Origin: Burhinus oedicnemus
Lineage: Eukaryota; Chordata; Aves; Charadriiformes; Burhinidae
Direction: 5' to 3'
Length of the DNA stretch: 64,000 nucleotides
Assembly: GCA_008921705.1 (NCBI GenBank)
Contig: VFFE01007072.1
Location: 1,231,090 to 1,295,089 of the forward strand
Shown here piece after piece: positions 1-12,470 of the stretch. A program made the translations under genes and the position numbers. The notes beneath the pieces are model-generated. The model saw only the letters and a program-made list of their open reading frames with translations. It was not told the DNA's origin and searched no databases. Numbering within the stretch: the first letter of the stretch is position 1; every line of letters begins with the position of its first letter.

Positions 1-2230
1 TTTGGCACTGGAAATGAATGCCTGAACATAGGACAGGCTGTGACAGTGTTGTAGTTAAGATTAAAAAAGGCTGTGGGCCTTCTGGGGCATGAACCTACTT
101 CACACAAGTCCTGTTCAAGTGCGGAGCTATTTTATTTGCTAAGGACTGCAAGACTGCAGCATGAAATGCAATCAGTCCAGAATGAAATCCTCTATTAAAA
201 AAAATCCTGAAGAAATCAGGACATCTTTTTCCGATGTCTTCTGAAAAAGAAAAATAACAGTTATTAAAAGCTGGCTAAAATCCCTGATCTGATTCATTGA
301 GTGGCCCCATGAACACTTATGTGGAAGAGGATACAATAGGAACTGCAGAGGTTTCTGTCCAAAGAAAAATGCATAAAATGAGGACACAGCTAACACCGTC
401 AGCGACATAGCCCCATCTGCAACTCCTTTTTGGAGGTACTGATTTATCTCATATTTGAAAGACACATCACAGCTATTGGGAGGAGTAAGGAATAGCTTGG
501 AAATAACTGGATTTTCTGCCCTTTTCCTTCAGAACAGAAATAAAACCAGCAGGTAGAGTCCAGATACCAAACGTCTACCAGCAGCCCTGGCAGACTGGCT
601 AGTCCTTGCTGTCAGTGCCATCCCTCTCACCCCAATCAACCCCTCCCAGGGCCACACTGTGAGTCAAAACAGGTTAAAAAATTCCCTTTCTTTCACAGGT
701 TTTGCAGTTGGAGGAGTTCCCTGGTCCTCAACCCTGCAAGCAGCATGTCTGTGAGATACAGTGAGCTGTAAATTGCTACTGCATCTGAACCCCAAGCCAG
801 GCACTGTAAATAAGCAACATCCCGCGACGAGGGGAGTGGGGGGCAGAGCACAGACAGGCTCTTTTCATCCCCCCCCACCCCATCGCTGCTGCTCCCAGGG
901 GAGCACTGTCACCACAGCGTACGCTCAGCTCTCCGCATTTCTGAACATGCATCTGCTGCTGCCTGTTTTAATGGCAAAGCACAAAAGCTTAAAACAATTG
1001 CATGTTACTTTTTAGGTCATTTAGGACAGATGGGCCACTTTCCAAGCATCACAAATTTTCCTAAGTTGAACCGTGTCACCACCACTTTAGTCAAACACCA
1101 GCTTTTTTTTTCTGATTACAGCCAAGTGCAAAGATGACAAATGTTAAGTACAAAGGGAAAAACATCCTGTTGGAACAGTACTCCCTGTTTTCTCCGGGTG
1201 AGAAAAGTATAAGTGACATTTCAACAACAAAACAATGTGATCCATTGCTGGATTTTTTTTTTAAAGCCATATCATAATGTGTGATTGAATAAATTTCAAG
1301 CTCTGCAGGAATGCAATATAAAAAAATGAAGGAAAGTGCTAGAAATAAAAAATATGCAGCTCTGTGCTAGCATGGGTTTGCATAAGGATTATCAGGATTT
1401 TTTTGATGTAAATACTTTTTTACCTTTTCAGCATAAATCTTTAGAAAGAAATAAAGAATCAGGTTTTTTAATGAATTAAACAAGTAGACTGTAGGGAAAC
1501 TCTCACCACTTAAATATTATTAGATTTCTTCAATATTTTAAAGCAAATAGTCTTAACTGAGTTAAGTTTTGATTCTCTAACTCATCTTTTTTTTTTTTTC
1601 ATCTAGCAATGCAAGGTTTTCAGAAATAATCGGCTCCTTGGTTTAATGATTGCTGACTGCTGTAAAACAAAAGCAGCTCTGCTTTGCTCTGCCTTCACAG
1701 AAAAGAGATGTGTTTCCTCCCCAGCCCAGTAAATCCCTTTTTCACAACAGACAAGACTAAAGTCAGCTTGAAATTATATTTGTTGAAGTTTCTTAGGGCA
1801 GAGACAGATGTTCGTGGGCATCCACAGAGAGCCAGAAAAACAGCTGGGACTATTTAATTTACTGTCTTTCCACTGTCTGCTGCTGCCCCTTCTCCAACAT
1901 GCTGCAACTGAACACCTTTGAAGGCAATGTCTGATCCAACCCATGTAAAAAGGACTTGAGTAAACTACCTCTCGGGTGAGGAGGGTCGAGACACCTTCTT
2001 TTCCAGCAATAGCTTTGCCAGCTGAAGGAAAGGCCTCCAGTTCCTGGTGTCCCCACTCAGGTCTGTGAATTCAACATTTCAACCTGTCAGGTGAGGAGTT
2101 GTCCAGCCCAGCTGCCTCTCCTCCTCCTCTGCACTGCACCACCCCAATCACGGGAGTTTCACAGCTTGGATGATCTTCCTCCAGCCTGGTGCTGAGGAAT
2201 ACTATGATTAAATCACCTTCAAAAAACAAA
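1..2230. other. Intergenic, nothing recognised
   Basis: No exon or interspersed repeat recognised. Open frames here (for example minus 172-465) have no family resemblance. Contains short T runs near 1104-1111 and 1587-1600. Confidence 0.6.
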
Positions 2231-2250
2231 NNNNNNNNNNNNNNNNNNNN
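2231..2250. other. Assembly gap (20 N)
   Basis: A run of N flanked on the right by a pure 40-base A run (2267-2306), which probably caused the break. The true length is unknown. Confidence 0.95.
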
Positions 2251-2265
2251 TAAATACAAAAAAAA

Positions 2266-2266
<1 letters not shown>

Positions 2267-2306
<40 letters not shown>
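2267..2306. repeat. Poly-A run of 40
   Basis: Uninterrupted A next to the assembly gap. It could be the tail of an inserted element hidden in the gap or a plain homopolymer. Confidence 0.85.
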
Positions 2307-2312
<6 letters not shown>

Positions 2313-2492
2313 GGCCATGAAGAGGCAAATGATAGCAAAGCCACAGATGTCTTCCAAAACTGGAAGGCTTTCAGATTAAAATCTTTAAATAGCCAAAAAA
2401 TACACAGAAAGAGAAGATCAGAGGGTGTGAGTCTGTAAACACATAAAATTGTGGATTATTTTTGTAGATACGAGGTCAATATTTAAGGCTTC

Positions 2493-3276
2493 CATATTGG
2501 GTGTCCATGCCCAGGTGCTGGCAGAGGGGGCTGCAGAGCGGCCTCTGTGAGGAGCGGGCGGGGCTGCCCCGTGCCAGACACAGCCGGTTCCAGCTGGTTC
2601 CAACCGACACACTGCTTGGCATGGCTGAGCCCTGCAGCCAAGATGGTGGAGCCTCTGCTAAAACATATTGAAGAATGGGTAAAAATCACTGTGCAGGTAG
2701 TGAGGAGTGAGGGAAAAATTGTGAGAAACAGCCCTGCGAACACCATGGTCATGAAGAAGGAGGGGAAAAGGTGCTCCAGGTGCCGGAGCAGAGACTCCCC
2801 TGCAGCCCGTGGAAGAGACCTCAGTGGAGTGGGTTTATCCTGAAGGACTGCAGCCTGTGGAAAGGGCCCACAGTGGGGCAGGCAGATGTGTGAGGAAGCA
2901 GGAGCAGCGGAGAGGGGCTGTTATGGACAGATCACAACCCGCCATGCCACCCAGGGTGGTGGGGAGGAGGTGGAGGAGTCAGGAATGAAGGAGTGAAGTT
3001 GGGCCTGGGAAAAGGGGGAAGTGGGAGAAAGGTGCTGTTTTAATTTTTGTCTTTGCTTCTCACTATCTAAATCTAGTTTAAATGGCAATAAATTAAATTA
3101 ATTTTCCCCAAGTCGAGTCTGTTTTGCCCATGGCTCTAATTGGTAAATAATCCACCTGTCTTTATCTCAACCCATGAGCTTTTCCATCTTATTTTCTCCT
3201 CGTGTCCTGTCGAGGAAGGGGAGTGAGAGAGTGGCTGGGTGGGCAGCCGGCAGCCGGCCAAGGTCAACCCACCACA
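2493..3276 (+). mobile_element. Solo LTR of an avian endogenous retrovirus (ERVL-like)
   Basis: An element of about 784 bp flanked by a perfect 5-bp direct repeat GCTTC (2488-2492 and 3277-3281). The right end reads AGGTCAACCCACCACA and the left end starts near TATTGGG. The interior carries repeated phrases on the theme CTGCAGCCCGTGG and CCCCAAGTCGAGTCTGTTTTGCCC, which I recognise from a large family of avian ERV LTRs. AATAAA at 3087-3092 supports the plus orientation. No internal retroviral region is attached, so it is a solo LTR left by recombination. A 5-bp duplication fits ERVL or ERV1 rather than ERVK. The class is from memory. Confidence 0.85.
3087..3092 (+). promoter_or_regulatory. LTR polyadenylation signal
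   Basis: AATAAA in the expected part of the LTR, about 185 bp before its end. It could still act as a polyadenylation signal for plus-strand transcripts. Confidence 0.5.
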
Positions 3277-3783
3277 GCTTCCTATTAAAAATCTCTACAA
3301 GATATGAAATTAGATAAATAAAGGAGAAAGCTTATAGATGAAACTTTTGAGGTACTTTGCAATAAAAAGAACAGAAGGAGGGCATTCCCACAGGAATGAA
3401 GAGAGAGTGGCTGGACAGGAGTTGTATTAGAAGAGGAGGCATCTGAGGACATAATTTATTTCCCAGTCACAGATGTAGGTAAAGTCCATCTGCAATAGGA
3501 GAAAAGCCCTGTCAGGCTCAGGGCAAGAAGACAGGATCTGAGCATAATAGCACCTGGTATTATTTTGTATTTTTAGTCTCTTCACGCAATTTTTCATATA
3601 CAGCACTAGCAACTGGAACTTCTAAGCAATAGAATTTAAACAGTACAGAACAGCAAAATAGTTCTCCAATGCCAATAGAGCCTATATGTGTTTATTTATA
3701 TATTTACATTTCTTTGTGTATCAAAGTGACAGTGACCCTGATCTCCTTTACTCTAAATGCGTACGGTGCACACAGAAAGCCTG

Positions 3784-3816
3784 TGAGATCACTTGGTCTA
3801 ACACCCTGCAAACACA
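3784..3816 (-). repeat. Possible ancient CR1 relic
   Basis: GATCACTTGGTCTAACACCC then TGCAAACACAG resembles the CR1 motif GATCATCTAGTCCAACCCCC. Short and diverged, so this could be chance. Confidence 0.3.
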
Positions 3817-6800
3817 GTCATCATTTCACCCGGTGATGAGCCTCTTAATCTGAAAATGTCCGTAGCCATCCCTGAATGTCACCTGTGGGCAGCCACTGTG
3901 AGGGGCAGAGCCAGCCTCTTCTTTCTTTTAGGTACAGGCAGCCTCCCGCTACCTCTCCCTACCCACCAGGCCCTCCTCTGCCAGCCCCCAGCCCACCTCC
4001 CCACTGCACTGCCAGCGAGGAGGGCTGGGGCACTCCTGTAAGCCGCAGACGGAGCTTTGACACTGCTCAGATAACGCGGTCTTTCAAACAAGGGGAGCAA
4101 TACCTGCTTTGCCACAGAAATGCTCTATTTTTGAATCCAACAAGTCAGCGCCCCGCTTTGACTTGCAGAGCTCGGTGTTTCCCTCACAGACGTGGTGGCA
4201 ACACGGAGCAGCCTGCACAGCACTGGCGCATGCTGACAGGAAGCTTGCATAGATCAGTAGTAATTAGAAGCAAATCACAATTAAAATCCAAGCAAATCAG
4301 AAGCAAAAGAGACTCAAAAGAGGGACCCGATGATTAATACTTCAAAATCAGAGTAATCAAAACCATTATGGGTCCAACCATATGGAGGGGAACTACAAGG
4401 CGTGCAGTGCTTTATTAACTCCTTGTCGACTTGACTCTCTAATCAGCACTTTACATTTGTGGCGTAGGGAGTTATGAAAAAAATTACAGATTCTTGAGGT
4501 GTTACTGCCCTGATTAAAGAAATCTATGTATTTCCTTTGGAGAAAAAGGCTTAGGCAGAGGTGCCTGTAATAGCAACCTTATTTAAACAGATTGACTTCA
4601 AGCCCAAGACTTTGCCAGTGAAGCTCCAGACACTGGAAATTTTAATATAAATCAAAAGCCAAGTGATGTGGGAGTTTTAAACTCATAATTACATATTTGC
4701 ATAATATTAATATTGTAGGAGGTAAATACAAACAGAAGATGAGATACTTTGCTTGCATCTGTGCTGGATGCCAATTGTAACATTGCTATAAGGTAACAAT
4801 ATACATGGAAGGCAGTTTATATTAAAAAGGTCGAGAGAAGGCATCTTCAGAAGGCAAAACAAGCTATAAGAGATCTACTATGATTTTTTAAATATACTTT
4901 CTTCTCTGTGCATTAAATAGTACTTTCTACTTTATTTATGAATCAGAGCACTTCCAACATCACCCCTGAACGCACACTGAAAAGACTTCCAACTTGCCAA
5001 ATCCCAATCTGCACTTGGCAAAAACACATTCATGCTACTTCATAGCCTGACTTTGCTTGTAATTCTATTTATTTAAGACTACTTCAACAAGCCAGAAAAA
5101 CACACGGGACGGAAGGGGAGGAAAGATGCTCCTACCGTACCAGCGGGTCTTTTTTCTCCATGACTGAAGTTTGACTTGGAAACTTCGCTTCGCCCTGGCC
5201 CCAGCAGCAGCTCCTGGCAGATGTGCTTGCCCGGGGAGGTTGCGGGCTGCCTTGACCCTGGGCTGGTTCCCAGGGGGCTGCCTGGCCACTCTGGGCCTGG
5301 GATCCCAATGCTGCGCGGCTGAAGTCAGGGTGCCAGCTGCCCCGGCAGGACAATGGCTCCATTGGGAGATAGCTGAGGGGACAAAGGCGCTGCTTTCAGG
5401 AATGATTTTATATGCACGCATGTGACCTTTGCCTGAAATGACTCTATGGAAAGCATCCCTGTCCTGAAGATCTGCTTTCAAATGCAGGAGTCTGAGGCCC
5501 TTAATTTGTCCTTTTTTTTCTTTTTTTTTTTTTTTTGGCCACAGATGCCTCAGGGGAGGTCATGTGCAGATAACAAGGTGGTGCTGAGCTCTTTCTGACC
5601 ATTTAATAGAGCTATTCAGTAACGGATAGGATTATTTTTTCACCAGAATCTACTAACTGGAGTGCTTTTATCTACTTTTAGCAATTTACCTACAAAACCA
5701 GAGTGCCCTAACTTTAAATCCCGTGTCCTGAGCCAGCCTATGAGCTGTTTCCAAGCTCAGGCGACCTTTGCTAGAGTGTATATAGTTTTACATTTATGCA
5801 TCCAGATAAGAACAGCAGAGCCTTTGGATTTTTAATGGATTGGAGGCACTATTTATTTATTTGTTATAAATTCTTTCATTGTAGATGTGATTTTTAAGTA
5901 TTTCGAAGGCTTCCTACTTGACTGGATATAAAATAGAAGCTGTCAATATGTAGCATACATGAAATCCAAATATCGCTATAGATAGGCAGGAGGTGGAGGA
6001 AGGGGGAGATGAAGTTTATTACCTTTACATGGGGATACCGTAGCAAATGCTGCAGCTATGGCAGGTCAAAGGAAGGTCCTTCAGAGTGATTCTTTGTTAA
6101 GTTTATAGGGAAGGTTAATAGCAGTGTGCCTCTTCAAGGTTAGCCAACATTTTCCTTTGTAAGATCTTGATTTTTGCTGTTTATTACTCTGACAAACTAT
6201 CATTTGCACTGACCACTTTTGTGCTGGAAAGAGTGGGTTTTTAAAATCTATTTTTAATTTCAGGCAAGATATACCAACCATTTTTGAGAATAAAACAAAA
6301 GATAAATACTTTGTTGTACTACTGATGTTAAACAAATTTCTCTGTCTTTTCCATAAACAGATCTCAGGCTTCAATACTGTAGAGCAACAGATTGGATTTC
6401 AGGGACCAGGGAAGAATGGCTTTTGTTAAGTGAATACGTTCATCCATCCCTATCAAATTCCAGCCAGATTTGGTCAAGTTATAAATCTTTAAGAGATCTT
6501 TGTGTATGCTCAGCACTGTGTGCAACTTGCTCACACTTAACGGCTGAGCTCTCTGAAGATCATCTTCTCCGGGTGTCTTTAAGCCCCTTACAGACCTACA
6601 GACTGTAAGTTTATTTCAAGGGAAATGAGTTTTTAAAAGTGCTCACAGCCACAACAGGATCCAGGAGTGGGGTCATGTCCATCCGTCCATCATGCATCTC
6701 CCCCCCAGCACAGCTGCACGCAGAGCCCACATCTCTTCCATAAAAAGTGTGCTCCTGCGTGCTGGGGAAGGAGATTCCTTGTCCTGAAATAAATCCTACA

Positions 6801-9800
6801 CCATCCCCCAGACAAAATCAAACCCCACTGTGAAATCTCCCCACAGACTCCTCGTCCATCTTCCCTGCTCCCTACGGCCTGTTCCCTCACCACCAGTCCT
6901 TCAAGAGAAGGAACATTGGAAAAGAGGATAAAATCAAAGCTTTGAGGAGCTGCTGAATAGGTGGTGGGTCCTGTATTTTAAATAAAACAGGGCTGCTGTT
7001 GGAAAGACAGCACAGAGTATGTGATAATGCACAGAGACCATAGGAGCAGACAGATTTCAACTGTTTGATTTAGAAATCTTAAAATACGATGTCAGTATTT
7101 TTGCGTGTCAGGTCAAATAATTTTAGATAAAAATCCAGTTAGAGTGATATAAGTACTAAATGCAAGCAATTTTTTGAAAAAATAAATATTCTGCAATATC
7201 TATAAGCAAAATATCTGAGCATCTTAACACATGGGAGCAAAAAAAGTACCAAAGAAGAAACAAATTAGCAAACTCACAGAAGGTCTCCCCACCTCACAGC
7301 AGGCTGTTCCCAGCATTGTGCTCCCTAGCACTTGTTTGAATTCCATTTAAAAGAAGATGCTTCTCACTTCCCTTAGAAGATAATGTGCAGCCTGCCGCGC
7401 TGTTGACAATTCTTTATCCTTTGATCCCCATCTGACTTTAATATAATTTTTCATTTTTTTTAATTTCAGCTTATCACTTCTAATTATTTGTTGCCCCAGG
7501 AAAATGCATCCGTTCTACAGCAGAGGGGCTTAAACTCGTTACAAGTGCTCTGCTGGATAAAGACATGTTTACATAACAAAATAAATGATTTCTCCACATT
7601 TGCAGAGTTTATATATCACCTGTATTTGGAGACAAGCACAAGCTTCCCCACTTAGTCACGTTTCAGCATGGTTCACTGGAACTAGCATTATTTAGTATTT
7701 CCCAATATATTCATTGCAATCTAAAAATATTTTGGCAGATCTTTACCCCTGTTTAACACCACAGCATTCTTGGTCATATGGCTATTGACGTCTTTGAATC
7801 ATACTCAGTTAAAATAAATCTTAGTCAACTCTCTCATTCTGTATAAACAAACTCAGGCTATCTAGCAAAACAGACACTGCTGTCTCTAGGTGTCATGGGG
7901 AGCGGTGGGTATTGCTTTAGATAATGCTTCGTCAGAATTAACGCACACCAACTAGCACAGTTCAGGCTGGGGCAGTGGCCCGGGGCAGGGCACAGTCAGA
8001 GGAGCACACAATGCTGCAAGTGGAAGCCAGTGCCCATCCTTCAGGGCCCAAAAGGCACAGGAAGGGCTTTAGGAATGGATTTTATATGTATAAACCTAAA
8101 CAGGTAGTGAAGACCCCTAAGAGGGGGTCCGTGCAGTGCTACCACCACTCTTTTACAGACTGTGGCCGTCACTGCATTTTATTGAACATCCTCTCCCTGC
8201 GGTGTATCTCCAGTGAGCTACATCCAGAGCTGTCGGATCTGCTTTCTGAACTTGGCTTTAGGCAGCGGCGAGGCACAAGCGGCTCAGAGCAGGGCAGGGC
8301 TAGACATGCCCAGGAATAGAGCTGCTGCACTTAGAAAATTGCCAGGAGTGGCAGGCAGCTACTTCCCATTTGAAGAAGCAGCTCAGCTGGACAGACAGTG
8401 GATTGCAAGTCTTGGATAAGGAATTAAAAATCCACCAAAGTCCTATTTTGATCATGCAAAACATCCAGTCTAATGAAAACCAAAACAACAAGTTTCCAGA
8501 TACCCTAGTTTCAGAAATCGGTATTCAGGAATTTGATTTTACAACAAATGCATTATTGTAAATGAGGAGAGGAGACGACTTACTGAGGGGCATAGTTTCA
8601 TGCTTTCATATGTAGCACAGGCCAGGCTATACTGGAAGGTTAATGAAAACTATAAAAAATATTCTTTGTCAATATTCAGTATTTAAGGAGATGATAGTGG
8701 GTAAGACTGAACCTCTGCAGCCACACAGGAGAAAAGATTATACAGGCTCAGCTTTAAAGCAGCTGTTCTCCTCATCAGAATCAGAAATCTGAACATCTCT
8801 TGATCTTGTGCAATCAGAGGGAGTAGCTATATACTTAAATCAGGCCACATATTGAGCACCTACATATGGATTTCCTGAGCTAACATTAAGATCCTGTTTT
8901 TAAAAGTTGTGTTTACAGACGCCCCAGCCTGCTAGAAATGAAGACCTTTCGAACATTACTCCTTCTAATCCCTTGATTTTCTGCATTCATTTTTGAACAG
9001 TATTGTTGCAAATACATTAATCAGAAAATTGTACTGGCAGTTAAGTATGCCACAGGTAGTACAGCACTAAAATCAACCATAAAAAACAGCGCTTCAAAAA
9101 AATTGCACTGTAGATAGCCACAAATAAAAGAAGATTGTGACTTACAAGAAATATACAACCCCTCCTCCTGTTAATCCGTTCCATATTTTATGATTGAGCG
9201 TGAATTACAGTTGAAAAATATCCCGGGGGATTACTTAGTACACCGCCTAATCCAACCATCCACCCCCTGCAAAGTACAACCTCATGCGGTTTTGCTTCAT
9301 TAGGAGTTTCTCTGCAGCTCCAATGTCCCAGCTCAGTTTCACCTCCTGCAAACAGGTCTGAGCATGAAGAAATGGCTTCTGTGGTCAGAACTGTGCAGAA
9401 ATATGTAATTCTGTACAAGCATAATTGCATGAGCTGAGCTAATGGAAAAAACATACTTTGTCCAGCTACCTTCTAGGCATGGCTGGAGTTACCCCTTCTG
9501 CAATCTGAATGGATGATGTGGTCTTGTATCTCTGGCTTTGCTTTGACATATTTTCCTATTCTTAACCCTTAGTTTACAGTATTTGGGCTGGATAACAGTT
9601 TTGCTCAGACTCCAAAGGTTTACCGCTTCTGTTCAACAGCATTTTTCCTGCCATGAAATGTTTTATTTCCAATAGACTTTGGCCACCAGCGGGTATGTTA
9701 CAGTATCCTTTATCCTCAGTTTATGCAAAAAGATATCTTCAGTCATCAGATCCAAAACTTCTAAAGAGCTTCCATCAAAAAATTAATCTTCCCCCTCTCC

Positions 9801-10440
9801 TGAGCTCTGTTGACCACAGTATATCAGACTATGAGCAGCTATAAGATAGCACAGCTTTACAAACCTGCACCACCAGGATCCACCTCCTTGAGGGTATCTG
9901 CCACATGGAGCTGGGGATGGAAGAGAAATGGTCATAAACTGGAGTTGTGGGTAAACGTTTGTGGGGAGATGAAGCATAGATACATGAAGAATCATAAAGA
10001 TCTTAACTAAAGCTCAGTTCTCCCTGACCAGCATGAGAAGGCTCAACATGGACTGAAGGTTTCCACTGAGAGCATGAACTTGCTGAGATAGCTTAAAGCT
10101 TTATCACTTGGGCCATCACGCAGGGCACTTCAGATCCTGGATAAGGCCAGAAAAGGGCCATAGGGGAGAGCACAGTATTACCAGCATCACGCAAGATCCT
10201 GCTCCTTAGCTTGAGGGCTGACACCACAGCTCCTTTATCTACTTTCCATAACACAAAATGTTGCTTTTCACACCTCCTGTCCTTCTCTTCTCCTACTGGT
10301 CCTCTTGCCCAAAGCCAAGCCCTATGCCCTATCCCAAACAACATCTCTGTAATCTAATACAGATACAGCTCCACCTTGTTTTGAAGTTCCAAGTCTTGTA
10401 CAATATGTACAAGTTAAGTCAAATTCCACATTCTGAACAA
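3817..10440. other. Intergenic, mostly unique sequence
   Basis: No gene recognised. A moderately CpG-containing stretch lies at about 5105-5350 and a T run at about 5511-5537. The AT-rich stretch 4240-5060 looks like unique, low-divergence sequence and could contain conserved non-coding elements, but this needs an alignment. Confidence 0.55.
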
Positions 10441-10491
10441 TCATAGAATCATTTAGGTTGGAAAAGACCTTTAAGATCATGTAGTCCAACA
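10441..10491 (-). repeat. Short CR1 3'-end fragment
   Basis: TCATAGAATCATTTAGGTTG followed by GAAAAGACCTTTAAGATCA is the reverse complement of the typical CR1 3' end. Only about 50 bp remain. Confidence 0.85.
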
Positions 10492-12125
10492 AGATGTACA
10501 AATTTCTTAAATGAAGCAGTAACTCACAAATTGTAACTAGGGACCAAGTTAATAAAATCCTTCAAGAAACTTGATATAGATATAGATATATAGATATGCC
10601 CCAAAAGGGAAGATCACAAATCTCAAGGCTGCTCTTACCTGCTACAGAAAATCCAGTGTTGAAACCTGACTGTAAAGGCTTGAAAAGAGATATTCCACTA
10701 GGAACAAGGGATATGTAAATAACATTAAAAAAAAAAAAAAAAAAGAACCAATATGATAACTACATGAATTGTACCCTTTTCACCAAAAAGCAATGCACCA
10801 GATGATAACACTGATCCATAGGTGAGAGAATGACCAACAAACACAGCCAACGTACCCTAAAGAACTGAGAAGCCAAGAAACTCCAGAAAAGGCTTACAGA
10901 GGATAGAGTGATGACTTCCAAGGGGTCCCACTGCAGGATGGGGCTTGGACAGATAGATGGATTTACAGGTCATACAGTAAGACCAGCCTTTGAAGCACGG
11001 TGAGGAATTTCAACCACCCAGCAGCTGCTGTGCCAGCAAGAAGCTGTTGGTCCAACAGCCGTGGCATGACTTGGGCTGTTGATGCAGCATTTGTAATTCA
11101 AGACCAGCAGGTTGACCACCATTACTATAGAGCCTGGATTTGCATCTTCCTGAAAAAAAAGTTATAATCTGGAGAGAACATAAACATTTCAATCTTTTGG
11201 GGGTTGGGGAAATTGGTTGATTTTTTTTGAAGAATAATTTCTTATCACCTACAATTGGGGTAGAAAAGCTACTTCAAGTGAATGAACAACTCATCTTTGC
11301 AGTTTGAGTGAAGCCCATAGAAAATCCATTGTGAAAGGAAGCCAGAAGCCCAACTGCAATGTGGATTAGGACCTTCTGAGCGTTAGACCGATCACAGTGA
11401 CAGCTGTTCCTGCAACAAAATGCACTCAATTCTGGGGAAAAAACTGAGAGCAAACTGGCCTGTTCGATTTTCATAGAATATAATAGAATCATAGAATAGA
11501 ATGGTTTAGGATGCTGCAGAGAGGAGCCGCTGTGCAGTGAAGGTTTTTGGACTACACAAATGATCTCTGACTTGAATTTTACATTTGAGACTTCTAAAAT
11601 GACTCCAGTTTGTTTGCAAAGCTCAGTTTATATTCCTGCTTATAATTTATCTTCTGCTTTTGATTCCTCACAACATCTGTGTCCTTTTTCCAGACCCCCC
11701 TGCCTGGTTTTATTCACTAAAGCTTTCAGAGTTTTGTTTTTGTTCTAACGTTTTTGCCTTCTAAGTTGTTTTTATTATGATGTACACCACACTGAGTGCT
11801 CTGGCAGCCTGCGAGGGATGTTTTCTAAGAAGAATAAATTATGGGCATTAATAAAACAAAGCACAGAGTTTTTGAACATTTGGTTTCAACGTGGAAGGAT
11901 TCTCTTTCATATGACAATCATGTTGAGGATTTATTTCTAGGGGGACTTTTTCTGTTATTAAGATCTAACAAAGCAGTATTTTACTGAAGGCTTTTTGTTT
12001 TTTCCTTGCCCGCTCTGTCATGGATATTGCAAAGCTCTTCTGCTGTTTCTCATTTCACTGCAAGGTACCTATGTGCATATGAAAGGTACACTGTGCAGGG
12101 TTTGCTTTCAAGTTTTCAGTTAAGT
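10492..12125. other. Intergenic, simple repeats and CR1 scraps
   Basis: A GATATA-type microsatellite at 10573-10597, an 18-base A run at 10727-10744, and the CR1 tail listed separately. No gene recognised. Confidence 0.6.
11471..11512 (-). repeat. CR1 3'-terminal microsatellite-like tail
   Basis: TCATAGAATATAATAGAATC and ATAGAATAGAATGGTTTAGG match the repeated 8-mer tail and the first bases of a CR1 3' end. The rest of the element is missing. Confidence 0.65.
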
Positions 12126-12147
12126 GGGGGGAGGGAGGGTTTGGGGG
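12126..12147 (+). other. G-quadruplex motif
   Basis: Four G runs of 6, 3, 3 and 5 with loops of 1, 1 and 3 bases. This meets the usual G3+N1-7 rule on the plus strand. Confidence 0.6.
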
Positions 12148-12383
12148 TTTTTTTTAGCTTCTTTTGTGGAGAGGGATTAAGGTAAGGATACGGAAACCAG
12201 GGGCAAAGTAGTTCTTTAAAATAAATCCAGATCTCCCCTCTGTAAACAGATGCCAACCAAATATACAAATTATGGCAAATTGGTTGGCTGTGTTCACAAC
12301 TGGGTTAGTGCTAAAAAACAAGAGCACTATAAGTATGAGTTACAACATTTATTTGGACCTCCTTGAAAAGTCTTCCTTTCAGT

Positions 12384-12470
12384 AGGCTCAATCCTGCAAC
12401 ATAAGCAATTTAGCTCTCATGAGTAGTCCCATTGACTAAAAGCAGGCCCTGGATTTACAGGGTCACCTAA
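12384..12470 (+). repeat. Ancient amniote interspersed repeat, family uncertain
   Basis: GGCTCAATCCTGCAACATAA and CATGAGTAGTCCCATTGACT are phrases I have seen repeatedly in amniote (reptile and bird) genomes as part of an old palindromic repeat. I cannot name the family reliably. Confidence 0.4.

Noticed and set aside
172..465. Minus-strand 97-codon hydrophobic open frame, considered as an exon of a membrane protein such as MAL2
   Set aside because: Did not match MAL2 or ENPP2 residues that I know; no clear splice sites.
3876..4337. 153-codon plus-strand open frame
   Set aside because: Proline/serine-rich reading of a GC-rich patch, with open frames on both strands over the same bases. No family resemblance.
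5065..5481. 138-codon minus-strand open frame
   Set aside because: Both strands are open over the same GC-rich stretch, with no family words; probably chance.
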